Shown: positions 1 through 7,663, counted from the stretch's first letter. The stretch is DNA of 40,356 bases from a bacterium (GCA_004561785.1 SFUB01000002.1:1-40356); one strand, 5' to 3'. Program-made: numbers and translations. The notes: generated from the letters alone by a model not told the origin.

Positions 1-462
1 AGATTTATCTCCTGCTAAAATACGAACAGAACCATAAGTAGAATCTGAATAATAAATATTTCCACTACGAACATCCAAACCACTTGCAAGAAAACCACTA
101 CATCCTACACAATCAGGTCCATATCCACTAAGACTCCCTATCTGAGTTTCTAATACATCACTAACTTCTTCTTCAACTGGAGAAGAAACTTCTTCAGTAA
201 TACACTCTTTTTCTTGACTATACTTTGAAACTTCTTCTTCAACACTGTTCTCTACATCATCTTGTATATTTATCAAATCATCCTGTTTTTCTTCAACAAC
301 TTGATTTTCTTTAAAATTCACAAGATCTGAACTTTTAAGTTTCTTAACATCAAGCTCAGTAGAAATTGTGATAGAATCCATACTATGAATTCCAATTCCT
401 ATAATATAAGCAATAATTCCTACTACTAAAATAGTATTTAGAATATAACTACAAATTTTCAT
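1..462 (-). CDS. 3D-domain / RlpA-like cell-wall protein, 5' part (runs off the window)
   Basis: Reading leftward from the ATG at 462, 154 codons stay open to the window edge, so the C-terminus is missing. A hydrophobic segment at residues 5-26 looks like an uncleaved membrane anchor. Residues 35-105 are rich in Glu, Asp and Val and look like a flexible linker. From residue ~108 there is a Gly/Tyr/Cys-rich stretch (SGYGPDCVGCSG, then LASG and DVRSG) resembling the start of 3D or double-psi beta-barrel domains in cell-wall-active proteins of AT-rich Bacilli such as RF39. An AAAGGAG ribosome site lies 7 nt before the ATG, and a TATAAT (488-493) lies further upstream. The segment is very AT-rich, and its codons mostly end in A or T, unlike every other gene here. 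It may belong to another genome. The family call is by motif resemblance only. Confidence 0.6.
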   Translation of the reverse strand, partial: MKICSYILNTILVVGIIAYIIGIGIHSMDSITISTELDVKKLKSSDLVNFKENQVVEEKQDDLINIQDDVENSVEEEVSKYSQEKECITEEVSSPVEEEVSDVLETQIGSLSGYGPDCVGCSGFLASGLDVRSGNIYYSDSTYGSVRILAGDKS

Positions 463-564
463 AAAAAAACTCCTTTCGGGCCATGGCATTATACAGGCGC
501 GCGCATGTAAGTGAAAAGGAAAAGATTGTCGAAAACGCGACCGGCGAGTATCCCCACTACCGAT
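463..564. other. Composition junction between AT-rich fragment and main chromosome
   Basis: Base composition changes abruptly within this 100-bp gap, from roughly 30% GC on the left to well above 50% GC on the right. The Shine-Dalgarno sequence (471-478, reverse strand) and a TATAAT at 488-493 (reverse strand) can serve the left gene. The right part, from the GCGCGCGC-like run at about 497-506, already looks like the main chromosome. No repeat, integrase site or tRNA end is visible at the join. It is either an assembly chimera or the edge of an insertion. Confidence 0.5.
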
Positions 565-1827
565 TTAAAGCAGCAGGGTCGCGGCCTGGTCCTTTTCAAG
601 GGCGAAGATGCATCCAGAGACATTTAAGACAGCTTTCTCGCCCCGATTCAAAAAGGCGAAAACCTTCTTTCCGTCGGGATTGATAACGCCGCAGGCGAAA
701 AGATCGGGGAGGGGTGAGTCTAAACGCAGGCTCTTGGCCCCGGGGCGGATGAAATGGGAGAGGTGATAGATCGCGTAATAAGACGGCAATAAGAAGGGCT
801 TCCCCTCCTTCATCATGACGGGGGCTTCGCAGAAGTTCCCCACGTGGTTCGGGCCGCCTTTTTCATCCAGGAGCAAATTCCAATCCAGGAAGAGCGTGCA
901 TCCGTTGTTGAGGTCCTGGATGTAATTCTCTAGGTAGCGGAGGAAGGAGGAATAAGCGCCGATCTCCCCGGCGAAATCGTTGGTGAGGGTCTCGACGCAT
1001 CCTTCGGTGAAGATGAAGCGTTTGTCCGGATGCTCCAAGACGGCTTTCTTGACCTCCTCGAAGGCGACGCGGTCATACCAATGGAAGGCGACGCCGGAAG
1101 CGTCTATTGAATCGAGGGATAGAATCTTGTCGATTCTCCGGCGCAGGTTGTCTCGGTTGTGGTCGTGGACGAAGATCTCGGCGTCCGGGTTCTCTTTCTT
1201 GAGTTCTTTGAGCAGGGCGGCCTCTTCCTCGGGGGAATAGAGGCAGGACTCCCAGGTTTGCTTGGCCTCGGGCTCATTCTGGACGGTGAGGCAACTCACG
1301 GGTAGGCCCCGCTTCTCCATCTCTTTTCGGAATAAGGCGACGTATTGAGCCTGTTTAGGATAATCCTCGGGTTTGAGTTTGCCCCCACGGCATTTCTGCC
1401 CGTTATCTTTCCATAGAGCCAAAGGGGACCAAGTGGAGGCTAAAAGAGACAAGGAAGCCGCTTCTTTTTTCGCGTCGAGGAGCATCGGGATGAGCTTTTT
1501 GTCTTCGTGGGAAAAAGAGAAGGTAGAAAGGTCTTCCCCCTCGGTGTAGTCAAATTCCCCCAAGGAGAAATCGCTGCTGCCGACGCAGACCCTGCCAAAG
1601 GTATAGGCCAGCCCATCTCGCGAGAAGCAGGCTTTGAGGAAGGCCTCGCGGTCCTCTTCGCTTAAGGAAGCGTATACGTGCGCGGCGCTTTCGGTGAAGG
1701 CACCCCCGAACCCCAAAAACGGGAAGTGGGATAATCCCTCGTCGATTTTCACCGGGACCGCCTCCCCCGCTTCAAGAGGCGAGGCTTTCTGAAGGTAGGA
1801 TCCTTCTCGGCTTAGATAGAGTTCCAT
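565..1827 (-). CDS. GH30 family glycoside hydrolase (cytoplasmic)
   Basis: This 420-residue protein matches glycoside hydrolase family 30 (glucosylceramidase-like clan A TIM barrel). The N-terminal motif GFGGAFTESAA is the family hallmark. The proposed acid/base is Glu185 in QNEPEA and the nucleophile is Glu275 in FTEGCVE. The C-terminal ~70 residues form the short beta domain expected of the family. There is no signal peptide, so it should act on small substrates inside the cell, such as imported beta-glucosides or related oligosaccharides; specificity cannot be read from sequence. The ATG at 1827 is preferred over an in-frame TTG at 1833 because an AAAGGA site sits 7 nt upstream. The gene follows the PucR-type regulator by only 2 bp and is almost certainly cotranscribed with it, so that regulator is the likely controller. 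Confidence 0.85.
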   Translation of the reverse strand: MELYLSREGSYLQKASPLEAGEAVPVKIDEGLSHFPFLGFGGAFTESAAHVYASLSEEDREAFLKACFSRDGLAYTFGRVCVGSSDFSLGEFDYTEGEDLSTFSFSHEDKKLIPMLLDAKKEAASLSLLASTWSPLALWKDNGQKCRGGKLKPEDYPKQAQYVALFRKEMEKRGLPVSCLTVQNEPEAKQTWESCLYSPEEEAALLKELKKENPDAEIFVHDHNRDNLRRRIDKILSLDSIDASGVAFHWYDRVAFEEVKKAVLEHPDKRFIFTEGCVETLTNDFAGEIGAYSSFLRYLENYIQDLNNGCTLFLDWNLLLDEKGGPNHVGNFCEAPVMMKEGKPFLLPSYYAIYHLSHFIRPGAKSLRLDSPLPDLFACGVINPDGKKVFAFLNRGEKAVLNVSGCIFALEKDQAATLLL

Positions 1828-1829
1828 GG

Positions 1830-2414
1830 TCAATTCCTTTCCCCGGCCCTTCCGGAGGAGAGCTGGAAATAAAGCTCCAGCAACAAAGCGTTGTGGTAAT
1901 CGCGGATGTCGAGTTCGGTCTTCTCGATGAAGGCGTTCAGGCGATAGGAGAAGGTGTTTCGATGGATGAAGAGTTCCTTGGCCGAAAGCGAGGCGTCGAG
2001 CCCGCAGCGGAGATAGGTGCCCGCGGTGAGCATCAGCTCATGGTCGAGCTTCGAGAACATCGAGGCGAGCAAAGGGTAGGAAGAATAATCCCCGAAGTTC
2101 ATCTCCTTCATCAAGACGTCGGGAGGAAAAACCGCTTGGTTCGGAAAATAAGTGAGGGCGTTGCGGAGCAAATGAATCGACAAAGGATCCCGGGCGTGGG
2201 TGCAGAGAAAAGACAAAGACCCCTGCAGATCCTCTCGAAGAGGCAGTAGCATTGAGGAGATCGCCGGGTAATCGGACGAGGATAAAACGAGCTCCCCTTC
2301 GCAGGGCGAATAATAGACGAGGCTCTCCAAGGATAGCCCAGCCCCTTCCAAAGCCGCCTCAAAGCTCTTTTTGGGGATCGAGGAGGTGGAAAGGAACAGG
2401 AAATGTTTGTTCAT
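1830..2414 (-). CDS. PucR/CdaR-type transcriptional regulator
   Basis: The C-terminal ~60 residues carry the PucR-type helix-turn-helix typical of CdaR/PucR regulators: LRCGLDASLSAKEL, then FIHRNTFSYRLNAF, then a leucine-rich final helix. The N-terminal ~130 residues resemble no sensor I can name. At 194 residues the protein is short for the family, as though the usual GAF-like sensor were trimmed. I start it at the ATG at 2414. The frame stays open upstream to a TTG at 2495, but that extension is low-complexity and crosses a good promoter. No Shine-Dalgarno precedes 2414. A TGC-GATAAT extended -10 ends 9 nt before it, suggesting a leaderless transcript. It sits directly upstream of the GH30 gene, which it probably controls in response to a sugar or sugar acid; that is inference. 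Confidence 0.72.
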   Translation of the reverse strand: MNKHFLFLSTSSIPKKSFEAALEGAGLSLESLVYYSPCEGELVLSSSDYPAISSMLLPLREDLQGSLSFLCTHARDPLSIHLLRNALTYFPNQAVFPPDVLMKEMNFGDYSSYPLLASMFSKLDHELMLTAGTYLRCGLDASLSAKELFIHRNTFSYRLNAFIEKTELDIRDYHNALLLELYFQLSSGRAGERN

Positions 2415-2423
2415 GCGTGTCTC

Positions 2424-2452
2424 ATTATCGCAGGAAAAGGATTCGGGAAAAA
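2424..2452 (-). promoter_or_regulatory. Promoter of regulator-GH30 operon (predicted leaderless)
   Basis: On the minus strand there is a weak -35 (TTTTTC, 2452-2447), a 17-bp spacer and an extended -10, TGC followed by GATAAT (2429-2424). The -10 ends 9 nt before the ATG at 2414. Transcription would start within about 3 nt of the start codon, and no ribosome site is present. Confidence 0.5.
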
Positions 2453-2507
2453 GACTCCAGAAAGAAGGAGACGCTTGCAGGGATGGAAACGGCAAGCCGC
2501 ATCGAAG

Positions 2508-2990
2508 TCAAAGTCTTTGAAAGCTGAAATACATGCCTAGCCCATCCAATAGAAGGAAAGGCAAGGAACATGCCAGATAGGAAATCGATCCCGATCCGAG
2601 CCCTTCATAAGAGCCGTAGACGGGGAGGGAGAGAAGGACCAGAAAGCATGAGAGGGCAACCAAGGCAAAATGGATCAAAGCAAGATATCGGGCCAAGATC
2701 GAGGAGGGCTTCCGGCTGATCGAGGCGACGAATAGCCATAGCGAAAAGGCAGTCAGGAGCAAGGTGAAGGAGAACAGGATCAGCCCCAAGGGAGTCGGGG
2801 AATATTCGATCATCCGCCTAAGCGGCAAAGAGGAGGAATCGATGCGGACCCCGCCGAAGATGAGGTCATACCAGGAGGGGCTGAGGGGAGAGGAACCATA
2901 GGCTTTGCCCAAGAAGCAAAAGAAAAGCAGACTCGAAAGGAACGAGGATAGGCAATAGAAGATTTTGGCCAGCGGCAGCTTCGTTTTCAT
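2508..2990 (-). CDS. Hypothetical four-helix membrane protein
   Basis: This 160-residue protein is dominated by four hydrophobic segments at about residues 8-30, 67-90, 100-123 and 133-155. The ~35-residue loop after the first segment contains a Trp-Tyr-Asp patch. No catalytic motif or known family is recognised. The ATG at 2990 is not preceded by a Shine-Dalgarno sequence. It lies 8 nt downstream of a TATCCT -10 with a good TTGATA -35, so it is probably translated from a leaderless message. It is followed by a 94-bp gap and a separate promoter for the PucR-type gene. Its topology is like that of the 13866-14378 protein, although I see no clear sequence similarity. Confidence 0.7.
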   Translation of the reverse strand: MKTKLPLAKIFYCLSSFLSSLLFFCFLGKAYGSSPLSPSWYDLIFGGVRIDSSSLPLRRMIEYSPTPLGLILFSFTLLLTAFSLWLFVASISRKPSSILARYLALIHFALVALSCFLVLLSLPVYGSYEGLGSGSISYLACSLPFLLLDGLGMYFSFQRL

Positions 2991-2998
2991 GCTCGTTT

Positions 2999-3027
2999 AG
3001 GATAGACGGCGGCTCGTTTTCTATCAA
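2999..3027 (-). promoter_or_regulatory. Promoter for 2990 gene (predicted leaderless)
   Basis: Minus strand: -35 TTGATA (3027-3022), 17-bp spacer, -10 TATCCT (3004-2999), then 8 nt to the ATG at 2990. It lies in the 43-bp gap after the upstream ROK-like gene, which has no visible terminator. Confidence 0.55.
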
Positions 3028-3033
3028 CGGCGT

Positions 3034-4362
3034 CTAGAGTTTGGGAAGGCAGGCGGCGATGTAGCTTTGGCCGAGCCGTTTGAAGTTCTCGTCGCCGCTA
3101 AGAAGATCCATGGCAATGCCCCTCGAATCGAGGTATTCCTTGGCTTTTTCTAGAAGCAAGTCCCCTCCTTCCCCGGTCATGACGCGGCCTAAGAGCAAGG
3201 CTGATTTCACGGGGTAGAAAAGGGAAAGGTAGGCTAACGCGGTCCCTAGATACAAACCCATGTCGCAATAGGCGTCCCGGACGAGAGGGTCGTTTTCTTT
3301 CATCTTGGCTTGGATTTGCAGGAGTTTCTCGGCGAGGGAGCCATGGAGTTCCATTCCGTTATTCTCAAGGAGCAGGATGATCCCTTTTTGCGATAGGTAT
3401 TCCGAGGCCGCTCCCTGGACGGAGAAAAGATAATGCTTCCTGGCGTTTTTCGAAAAATTGACCGGGCATTTGCTGAGCTCGTTGATCCAAGAGAGCAAAT
3501 GGCCGTTCTCGGCGTACCCGGCGGCGAAGGAAGTGCCCAACGCTAGACCCAAGACGTTTTCCTGGCGGAAGAGGATCTGGGCCCCGATCGCGGAGACGTC
3601 CCCGTCGTTTTCGACTTGGAAGGGGACATTCCCGAAAAGGGAGGGAATGAGCTGCTTAAAAATCGGGCGGACGTGGGCCTTCAGATCGTCCTCGGGGACG
3701 GATCGGAACAAGGCGGGGAAGGTAAGTTCGTTGTCCAAGACCACACCGGCCGTGGAGACCCCCACCGCATCGACCCGTTCTAGATGCGAGGAGGCGGAAA
3801 GAAGCGAAGCGCGGATGCCCTCTTCTTGGTAGCGCCAATCCTCCTGGGACTTCGGATCCCAAAGGACTTCCTCGGAATAAACCACCTTGCCATCGACGCA
3901 GGCGGTCACCTTGCGGTCGCTCCCACCGAGGTCAAGGCCGATCCTATGCCCGGAAAAGGAATCCCCGAACGGGATGGGGATGTCTTTCCTTTCCGGAAGA
4001 GCGGGGCATAAAGACATCGAGATGTCGAAGGCCATGATCTTGCTGGCCGCCTCCAACGAAGATTGGATCTCTTCATCGCGGCTGGATTCCTTGAGGAACT
4101 TTTGGGCGAAAGGGCTCACGGGGCCAAGGAGGATGTGCTCCCCGCCGATCATCCAAAGAAGGCTCAGAAGGATCTTCTTGGCCATGAAATAGGATTCTTC
4201 GAAATCTTCGCTCACTCGGAAAGAAAAGGGATAGCAGAGCCCGCTTTCGCGGGTGATTGCGATCCCAAAAGGAATATCGGCGCGCGATTGAAAGGAAAGG
4301 AAGGAATCGTAGGCGGATTCGAAATTCCTTTCCAAACGGAAAGAAGGGGAATCGGAGCTCAT
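3034..4362 (-). CDS. ROK-like ASKHA sugar kinase or sensor with extra N-terminal domain
   Basis: Residues ~140-440 form an actin-like ATPase (ASKHA) fold of ROK type. Phosphate-1 is GLDLGGSDRKVTA, the middle loop GVSTAGVV, the catalytic-Asp region ENDGDVSAIGA and phosphate-2 GLALGTSFAAGY. The ROK zinc motif (CxCGxxGCxE) is absent. The first ~135 residues, including GIAITRESGLCYPF and LLWMIGGEHILLG, form an additional domain without DNA-binding motifs. I recall similar 'ROK family' proteins in gut Firmicutes with the same GGSDRK signature, but their substrate is unknown to me. Start and upstream stop overlap as ATGA (4 bp), so it is translationally coupled to the permease. It probably phosphorylates or senses whatever the transporter imports. 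It could instead be a non-catalytic regulator. Confidence 0.7.
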   Translation of the reverse strand: MSSDSPSFRLERNFESAYDSFLSFQSRADIPFGIAITRESGLCYPFSFRVSEDFEESYFMAKKILLSLLWMIGGEHILLGPVSPFAQKFLKESSRDEEIQSSLEAASKIMAFDISMSLCPALPERKDIPIPFGDSFSGHRIGLDLGGSDRKVTACVDGKVVYSEEVLWDPKSQEDWRYQEEGIRASLLSASSHLERVDAVGVSTAGVVLDNELTFPALFRSVPEDDLKAHVRPIFKQLIPSLFGNVPFQVENDGDVSAIGAQILFRQENVLGLALGTSFAAGYAENGHLLSWINELSKCPVNFSKNARKHYLFSVQGAASEYLSQKGIILLLENNGMELHGSLAEKLLQIQAKMKENDPLVRDAYCDMGLYLGTALAYLSLFYPVKSALLLGRVMTGEGGDLLLEKAKEYLDSRGIAMDLLSGDENFKRLGQSYIAACLPKL

Positions 4363-6173
4363 TTTCCGCCCACGCCTTTATCGATGGAGGCACCGGTGAT
4401 CCTGTTGACGATGAAGTTGATGAGCAGAACGGTGACGATGATGAGGAGGTTCAAGGCGTTCGCGTGCTGCGGCCAGTATTGCATCCAGCTGTCGAGCAAG
4501 GTGGTGAGCAAGGTCGTCTGGGCGCCGCAAAGGAGGACGAACAGGGAGAGTTCCCTCATGCAGGAGGTGAACGGGAGGATATAGCCGGAGATGAAGGTCG
4601 ATTTCTGAATTGGGAAGATGATGCGGACCATGCGCTTCCACCAAGGGATGTTTTGAATGGTCGCGGATTCCTCGATCTCGGAGGAGAGCTGCATCATCGC
4701 GGAGATGCCGCTGCGGGAGGCGAAGGGGAGGTATTTGATCGAGCCGACGATGATGAGGAGGATCATCGATCCCTGCAAACCCCAGGTCTTTCCGATCGAA
4801 AGGAAAGCGACGCCCAAAGCCATGGAAGGCATGAGGTAGGGCAAGAAGGCGAGATTATCGAGGGCTTTGGAGAGGAAGGTATCGCGCTTCTTGGCGACGG
4901 CATATCCAACCAAAACGCCCAAGCTGCCGGCGATGAGGGCGCAGGAGACGGAGAGGAGGAGCGAGTTCCCGAAGGCTTTCCAGACCTCAGGCTCGAAGAG
5001 GATGCCTTTTAGACCGTTATTGGTGGAGGTCGATCCTTGGGAGATCCAATACTCAAGGGTAAAGGTCGAATAATCGCCCGGAATGACGCAGAGGGATTCA
5101 AGCGCGAAGGTGACGAGCGGAGCGATGGAGAAGAAGAGGCAGATGACGACCAAGATCACGGCGCCGACCCACTTCCCCCACTTAAGATCGATATAGGAGA
5201 TCTGGCCGGATTTGCCGGAGACGGTCGTGAAGTTCTTTCTCTTGCCGGTGAGCAGCTGGTTGGCAAGGAGGATCGAGACGCCGAGGACGATCAAGACGAT
5301 GCCCATGATGTAGCCTTGGCCGAACCTTCCGCCGTTGATGAACATCTTCATGTAAGTGGTAAGGAATTTATATCCGCCGCCGATGTATTGAGGAACGGCG
5401 TAGGCCGACATCGAGGAGGCGAAGACGAGAAGGAACGTCGACATGATGGCGGGCATCACGATCGGCAAGGTGATCTTGCGGATGATCTTGAAGCGGCTGG
5501 CCTGAAGGATGGTGGCCGCCTCTTCGAGGTTGGCGTCCATGTTCTTGAGGATGCCGCCGATTAGGATGTAGGCGAAGGGGGCGTAATGGAGGCCCAAGAC
5601 GATGGCGCTAGGAACCAAGCCGTAGACCATTTCGTAAGGGACGGAGATGTGGAATAAGTTGTAGAGCATGCCGCCCACGCCGGTGCCGATGGAGGGATTC
5701 TGGAAGAAGTTTTTCCAGAAGGTGGCAAGGGTCCAGGAAGGCATGATGTAAGGGAAGACGAAGACCGAGGAGATGATCTTTTTGCCTTTGATGTTGGTGC
5801 GGGTGATGAGGAAGGCCACGACTCCGCCATAGAGGATGGCGATGACGGAAGACATCAAGGACATCAAAAGGGAATTTTTCAATGGCTCATAGAAGTATTG
5901 GACCGCGTAAGGGGAGGCGAAGAGATACCACCACCAATAACCGGTGAGATCCCCCATTTTGGCCCCCTTTAAAAAGACCAGTTCGTTGATGGAGGAAACG
6001 GTGAAGCTCGATGAAATCAGGGTGATGGCCGGATAAACGGTGAAATAAAGCAAAACCAAGCACCCGACGACGAGGATCACGTTCGCCGGAACGCGCAGAA
6101 ACTGAATGAAATGGCGGAAAGCCAAGCCGATGGGGCTGACTTTGCGGCTTTTTTCGAGAACCGATGCTGCCAT
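4359..6173 (-). CDS. ABC importer permease, two fused permease domains (FbpB/AfuB-type)
   Basis: The protein has 604 residues and about twelve transmembrane helices arranged as two BPD_transp_1 domains. Each carries an EAA cytoplasmic loop that docks the ATPase: EEAATILQASRFKI in the first half and EESATIQNIPWWKR in the second. Fused permeases of this shape occur in iron(III), thiamine, putrescine and hexose-phosphate (AfuABC) importers. The ATG at 6173 is chosen because AAGGAG lies 8 nt upstream. The longer reading to 6215 would start inside a perfect hairpin and is rejected. It follows the binding-protein gene by 73 bp containing that hairpin, and overlaps the ROK-like gene by 4 bp. No ATPase gene accompanies it here, so the ATPase must be encoded elsewhere or shared. 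Confidence 0.85.
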   Translation of the reverse strand: MAASVLEKSRKVSPIGLAFRHFIQFLRVPANVILVVGCLVLLYFTVYPAITLISSSFTVSSINELVFLKGAKMGDLTGYWWWYLFASPYAVQYFYEPLKNSLLMSLMSSVIAILYGGVVAFLITRTNIKGKKIISSVFVFPYIMPSWTLATFWKNFFQNPSIGTGVGGMLYNLFHISVPYEMVYGLVPSAIVLGLHYAPFAYILIGGILKNMDANLEEAATILQASRFKIIRKITLPIVMPAIMSTFLLVFASSMSAYAVPQYIGGGYKFLTTYMKMFINGGRFGQGYIMGIVLIVLGVSILLANQLLTGKRKNFTTVSGKSGQISYIDLKWGKWVGAVILVVICLFFSIAPLVTFALESLCVIPGDYSTFTLEYWISQGSTSTNNGLKGILFEPEVWKAFGNSLLLSVSCALIAGSLGVLVGYAVAKKRDTFLSKALDNLAFLPYLMPSMALGVAFLSIGKTWGLQGSMILLIIVGSIKYLPFASRSGISAMMQLSSEIEESATIQNIPWWKRMVRIIFPIQKSTFISGYILPFTSCMRELSLFVLLCGAQTTLLTTLLDSWMQYWPQHANALNLLIIVTVLLINFIVNRITGASIDKGVGGK

Positions 6174-6202
6174 AGAAAAATCTCCTTCGAAATAAAGCGA
6201 AA

Positions 6203-6229
6203 TCGGGGCGGACATTCGGTCCGCCCCGA
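6203..6229 (-). terminator. Intra-operon hairpin between binding protein and permease
   Basis: Perfect 11-bp inverted repeat (6203-6213 with 6219-6229) and a 5-nt loop, located 18 bp after the binding-protein stop. On the minus strand it is followed by T-rich but interrupted sequence (GATTTCGCTTTATTTC), so it is at best a partial terminator. Such hairpins commonly stabilise the upstream message and lower permease expression relative to the binding protein. Confidence 0.6.
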
Positions 6230-6246
6230 AGTAGTCTAACGGCGAA

Positions 6247-7458
6247 TTACTTGATGCCGTCGATCCAGGGGCTCAATTCGGCCTGGACTTCGTTGATCCA
6301 CTTCCCGTCTTCCATGACGAGGGTGTTCTTGTAGAAGCTGAGGTCCTTGTCGCCATCATGGACGGGGACGTCTTTGTTCGCGGAATAGCCGCCAATCGAG
6401 GAAGCCCAGGGTTTGAAGCCTTCTTCCGTCATGAGGTAATTCGTGAAAAGCATGGCGGTGTAGGGGCGAGGTCCGTGGGTGGCGAGCTGAGCATAGAGGC
6501 CATACATGAAGCCGGCGAACGGGGTGATGCTCTCCTGTTCCCAAGCGCCGACGGTCAAATTGTCGGAAAGAACAGAGCTCGAGCGGAGCTTAGAAAGGAC
6601 GAAGAGGCCGACTTTGCCGGAGTTCTCAGGCTTAGAAAGGCCGTTGGCGATGTCGGTATCACCGCCAAAGGAGGTGGTATCGGCGTTCTGGAGGAAGCCT
6701 TTGATCCAGGCATAGGAGGCATTCTTCAACTCGCCGGTGGGCTGGAAATCCTTCCCGTAATAATCCTTGTAGGCCTTTTCCATCTTGGTCACCCAAGAGG
6801 GGGAGGTCAAGGTCATGAGGAAGTTCTTGTTGACGGCTTCTTTTTCCGGAGCCTTGAAGTAGATCCTATTTTTGTATTTGGCGTCGAGAAGTTCCCAAAC
6901 GTTGGTGAATTTCGGGGCGACTTCGCCTTCGACGTTGTTCCACATGAAGAGCTTGTTGATGTATTGGTTGGCGAGAGGAACAAGTTCATTCGCGTCCAAC
7001 TTGCTGTCGAAGAGGTTGCTATGGTAGTTGGTGAGGATGTCCGAGTTCTTGCGATAAAGATCAAGGGTGGCGGAATCCTGGATGAGAGTCATAGAGGCGC
7101 CCTCGGAATTGTTGGCAGATTCAGCCTCATTGCCGAGAAGGGTGAAGGTCTCGGTATCGCTCTTTTTGGAGCCAATGGCGTTGTCGGCGTTCAGCCCGAG
7201 TTCCGCGCCGTATTTGGCGACGAAGTTGTTGACGGCGTCTTTGATGCGGGAGGTGTTCCCGTAGGCGATGAACTTCCCGGATTCCTTTTTGGCCTCCGCG
7301 AGAAGCTCCTCGTTGGTCATCTTGGAGCCTTTTTCGGCGATTGGGTCCAAAGCGGTGGAAAGGGCTCCATCGCCATCCCCCCCGCCGTTTCCACCGCAAG
7401 CGGTGATGCCGATAGCCGCCAATCCGATGAGTGCGGCTGCAAGCAGTTTTTTCTTCAT
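6247..7458 (-). CDS. Extracellular solute-binding lipoprotein (AfuA/FbpA-like)
   Basis: The 403-residue precursor starts with a lipoprotein signal: KKK, a hydrophobic stretch and a GITAC lipobox with the lipidated Cys at 21. A Gly/Asp linker follows. The mature part resembles periplasmic-binding-protein type 2 proteins of the AfuA/FbpA class, with NVWELLDAKYKNRIYF in the middle and AMLFTNYLMTEEG near the C-terminus. The typical iron-binding tyrosine pair is not evident, and AfuA relatives bind sugar phosphates, so a sugar-type ligand is plausible but unproven. GAAGGAG lies 5 nt before the ATG. The gene heads the operon binding protein-permease-ROK-like protein and has its own promoter with an operator-like inverted repeat. 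The hairpin behind it suggests it is made in excess of the permease. Confidence 0.85.
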   Translation of the reverse strand: MKKKLLAAALIGLAAIGITACGGNGGGDGDGALSTALDPIAEKGSKMTNEELLAEAKKESGKFIAYGNTSRIKDAVNNFVAKYGAELGLNADNAIGSKKSDTETFTLLGNEAESANNSEGASMTLIQDSATLDLYRKNSDILTNYHSNLFDSKLDANELVPLANQYINKLFMWNNVEGEVAPKFTNVWELLDAKYKNRIYFKAPEKEAVNKNFLMTLTSPSWVTKMEKAYKDYYGKDFQPTGELKNASYAWIKGFLQNADTTSFGGDTDIANGLSKPENSGKVGLFVLSKLRSSSVLSDNLTVGAWEQESITPFAGFMYGLYAQLATHGPRPYTAMLFTNYLMTEEGFKPWASSIGGYSANKDVPVHDGDKDLSFYKNTLVMEDGKWINEVQAELSPWIDGIK

Positions 7459-7472
7459 TTTTACTCCTTCAA

Positions 7473-7502
7473 CCCATGAATGGGCTGGTGACTCTTGGTC
7501 AC
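7473..7502 (-). promoter_or_regulatory. Two inverted repeats in the binding-protein leader
   Basis: The ~48-nt predicted leader contains CCCAT-ga-ATGGG (7473-7484) and GTGAC-tcttg-GTCAC (7488-7502), directly upstream of the GAAGGAG site. They may be small mRNA stems or operator half-sites. No known riboswitch is recognised. Confidence 0.35.
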
Positions 7503-7513
7503 ATTGTGGTTTT

Positions 7514-7542
7514 ATTTTGCCTTGAAAGGGGTTTCAAATCAA
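7514..7542 (-). promoter_or_regulatory. Importer-operon promoter with operator-like palindrome
   Basis: Minus strand: -35 TTGATT (7542-7537), 17-bp spacer, -10 CAAAAT (7519-7514). The spacer is filled by the perfect inverted repeat TTGAAA-gggg-TTTCAA (7522-7537), ideally placed for a dimeric repressor to block RNA polymerase. The regulator is unknown. Confidence 0.5.
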
Positions 7543-7626
7543 CCGGAGACGCGAAAATAATGAAGAGAAAACGTTGTTTTTTTACTTTTTATTAGTTTAG
7601 AGAATCTCTTTTGCCTCTTTTTCCGT

Positions 7627-7654
7627 TTGTCTAGAATTCCTTTTGGCTTAGAAT
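7627..7654 (+). promoter_or_regulatory. Promoter of ABC exporter operon (predicted leaderless)
   Basis: -35 TTGTCT (7627-7632), 16-bp spacer, -10 TAGAAT (7649-7654), then 9 nt to the ATG at 7664. No Shine-Dalgarno sequence lies before that ATG. Confidence 0.55.
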
Positions 7655-7663
7655 GTCCTTTCT

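Noticed and set aside
6174..6215. Longer N-terminus of the fused permease
   Set aside because: It would start inside a perfect hairpin and lacks a ribosome site, while 6173 has AAGGAG 8 nt upstream.
6358..7479. 373-codon open frame opposite the binding lipoprotein
   Set aside because: The opposite strand encodes a clear lipoprotein with signal and SD; this frame shows no motif.
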